This document shows positions 63,324 to 64,000 of a stretch of DNA of 64,000 nucleotides, one piece after another. A model generated the notes under the pieces. That model did not search any database. It was not told where the DNA came from and saw nothing but the letters and a program-made list of their open reading frames with translations. Within the stretch, counting starts at the first letter, position 1; every line of letters starts with the position of its first letter. Made by a program: the position numbers and the translations under genes. Location: the NCBI GenBank assembly GCA_022577435.1, contig JAKOON010000011.1, positions 10,797,992 to 10,861,991 on the forward strand, read 5' to 3'. The DNA is from Embiotoca jacksoni. Its lineage: Eukaryota; Chordata; Actinopteri; Embiotocidae.

Positions 63324-64000
63324 GTGCGTAGTTCCCCGTCGTTCCTCTCCGTGTCGCAAAAATTATTTATTGGAAGTTATTTAAAGCACGAATTCAACAG
63401 GTGTTTTCTGCACATCAGTACGTTCGGAGTGTGTTTCCGTTGAACGCAGCGCGGCGACGCACACGGAGCAGCAGGAAGCAGCGACCTTCACGAGGAAGTA
63501 TGTCGGCGCATCGCTGAGCTGCGTTCAACAGGAACAGACTTTTTGATTGCACCTCATATTTGTCCAAAACTATCATCACTAAGACGATTGTTCAGTTAAT
63601 TAACTGGATAATTGATTAATAGTTTAAGCAGTTTATTAAACAAAAATACTCAAAACGATCTGGTTCCATCTTCTCAGTTATGAAGATTAGCTTCCTTTTT
63701 TTTTTTTTCATTAAACATGACGGTAAATTAAACATTTTTGTTTTTGTACCGATAATTACACAAAACATGTAGTTTTGCAAAAAGGGTGGGTTTTCGGTAT
63801 TTTCTGTCATTTTATTGACCAAACAATTAATGGAGAAAATAATCAACAGAGTAATCAATACAATTAGTTGAGAAGAAACATCTGGGAGGTATTAATGCTT
63901 TAAAAAAACAAAACGTTTTTTTTTGTTGTTTTTTTTTAACAAAACTTTGTGTAGTTTGCTGCAGAGGACTGTTTCATGTTTTTTACGGTTTATGTACATA
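63324..64000 (+). other. zfyve16 intron, running out of the window
   Basis: AT-rich intron holding family B copy 4; the next coding exon is beyond the window. Confidence 0.8.
63418..63548. mobile_element. Family B element, copy 4 (minimal, ends only)
   Basis: Left terminal repeat (GTTCGGAGTGTGTTTCCGTT, GAACGCAGCG, CACACGGAGCAGCAGG, GAGGAAGTAT), then the right end GCTGCGTTCAACAGGAACAG and ACTTTTTGATTG, with nearly all interior lost. About 130 bp. Confidence 0.65.

Overview
The window is nuclear DNA from a ray-finned fish, probably a percomorph teleost. The evidence is multi-exon genes with GT-AG introns, GC-rich third codon positions, abundant CA/GT microsatellites and long homopolymers, and a conserved vertebrate gene order. 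The species cannot be named from the sequence. There is one 100-N assembly gap (43545-43644).

Layout. (1) 1-30230, plus strand: rasgrf2, a Ras/Rac guanine-nucleotide exchange factor. I resolved 27 coding exons, all phase-consistent. The window opens at codon 2, so only the initiator Met is missing. Intron 1 alone is 11.6 kb. Intron 14 holds a candidate extra in-frame 93-nt cassette exon. (2) 30231-36346: rasgrf2 3' UTR and intergenic DNA, with an A-rich minisatellite and a possible non-coding first exon of the next gene. (3) 36347-41314, plus strand: ckmt2, sarcomeric mitochondrial creatine kinase, nine coding exons. Every splice site is intact, but three exons carry reading-frame-breaking indels at short runs. 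(4) 44031-46446, minus strand: a ube2l3-like E2 ubiquitin-conjugating enzyme. Exons 1-3 are present; the expected fourth exon is absent and may lie in the N gap. (5) 48.3 kb to the window end, plus strand: zfyve16 (endofin), a FYVE-domain endosomal Smad anchor. It has a probable non-coding first exon and nine coding exons (about 1,039 residues), and continues past the window.

In human, RASGRF2, CKMT2 and ZFYVE16 are near neighbours on chromosome 5q14, so the block is an ancestral neighbourhood. A ube2l3-like gene sits inside it here, because UBE2L3 is on another human chromosome. The genes share no pathway; they are linked by history.

Repeats. Introns and spacers hold several dispersed families. 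Family A (six copies or fragments) has five copies carrying a CTCF-like GCCACTAG-type core. Family B has about 80-bp terminal inverted repeats (four copies). A hAT-like element with a visible 8-bp target-site duplication lies in ckmt2 intron 2. Family C has two copies in zfyve16. Intron 23 of rasgrf2 is almost entirely a (CTT/CTC)n tract that begins at the splice donor. No prokaryote-type system, CRISPR array or viral gene was seen. The observations most worth checking are the ckmt2 frame breaks, the rasgrf2 cassette exon, the splice-site-abutting microsatellites and the CTCF-like motif in family A.
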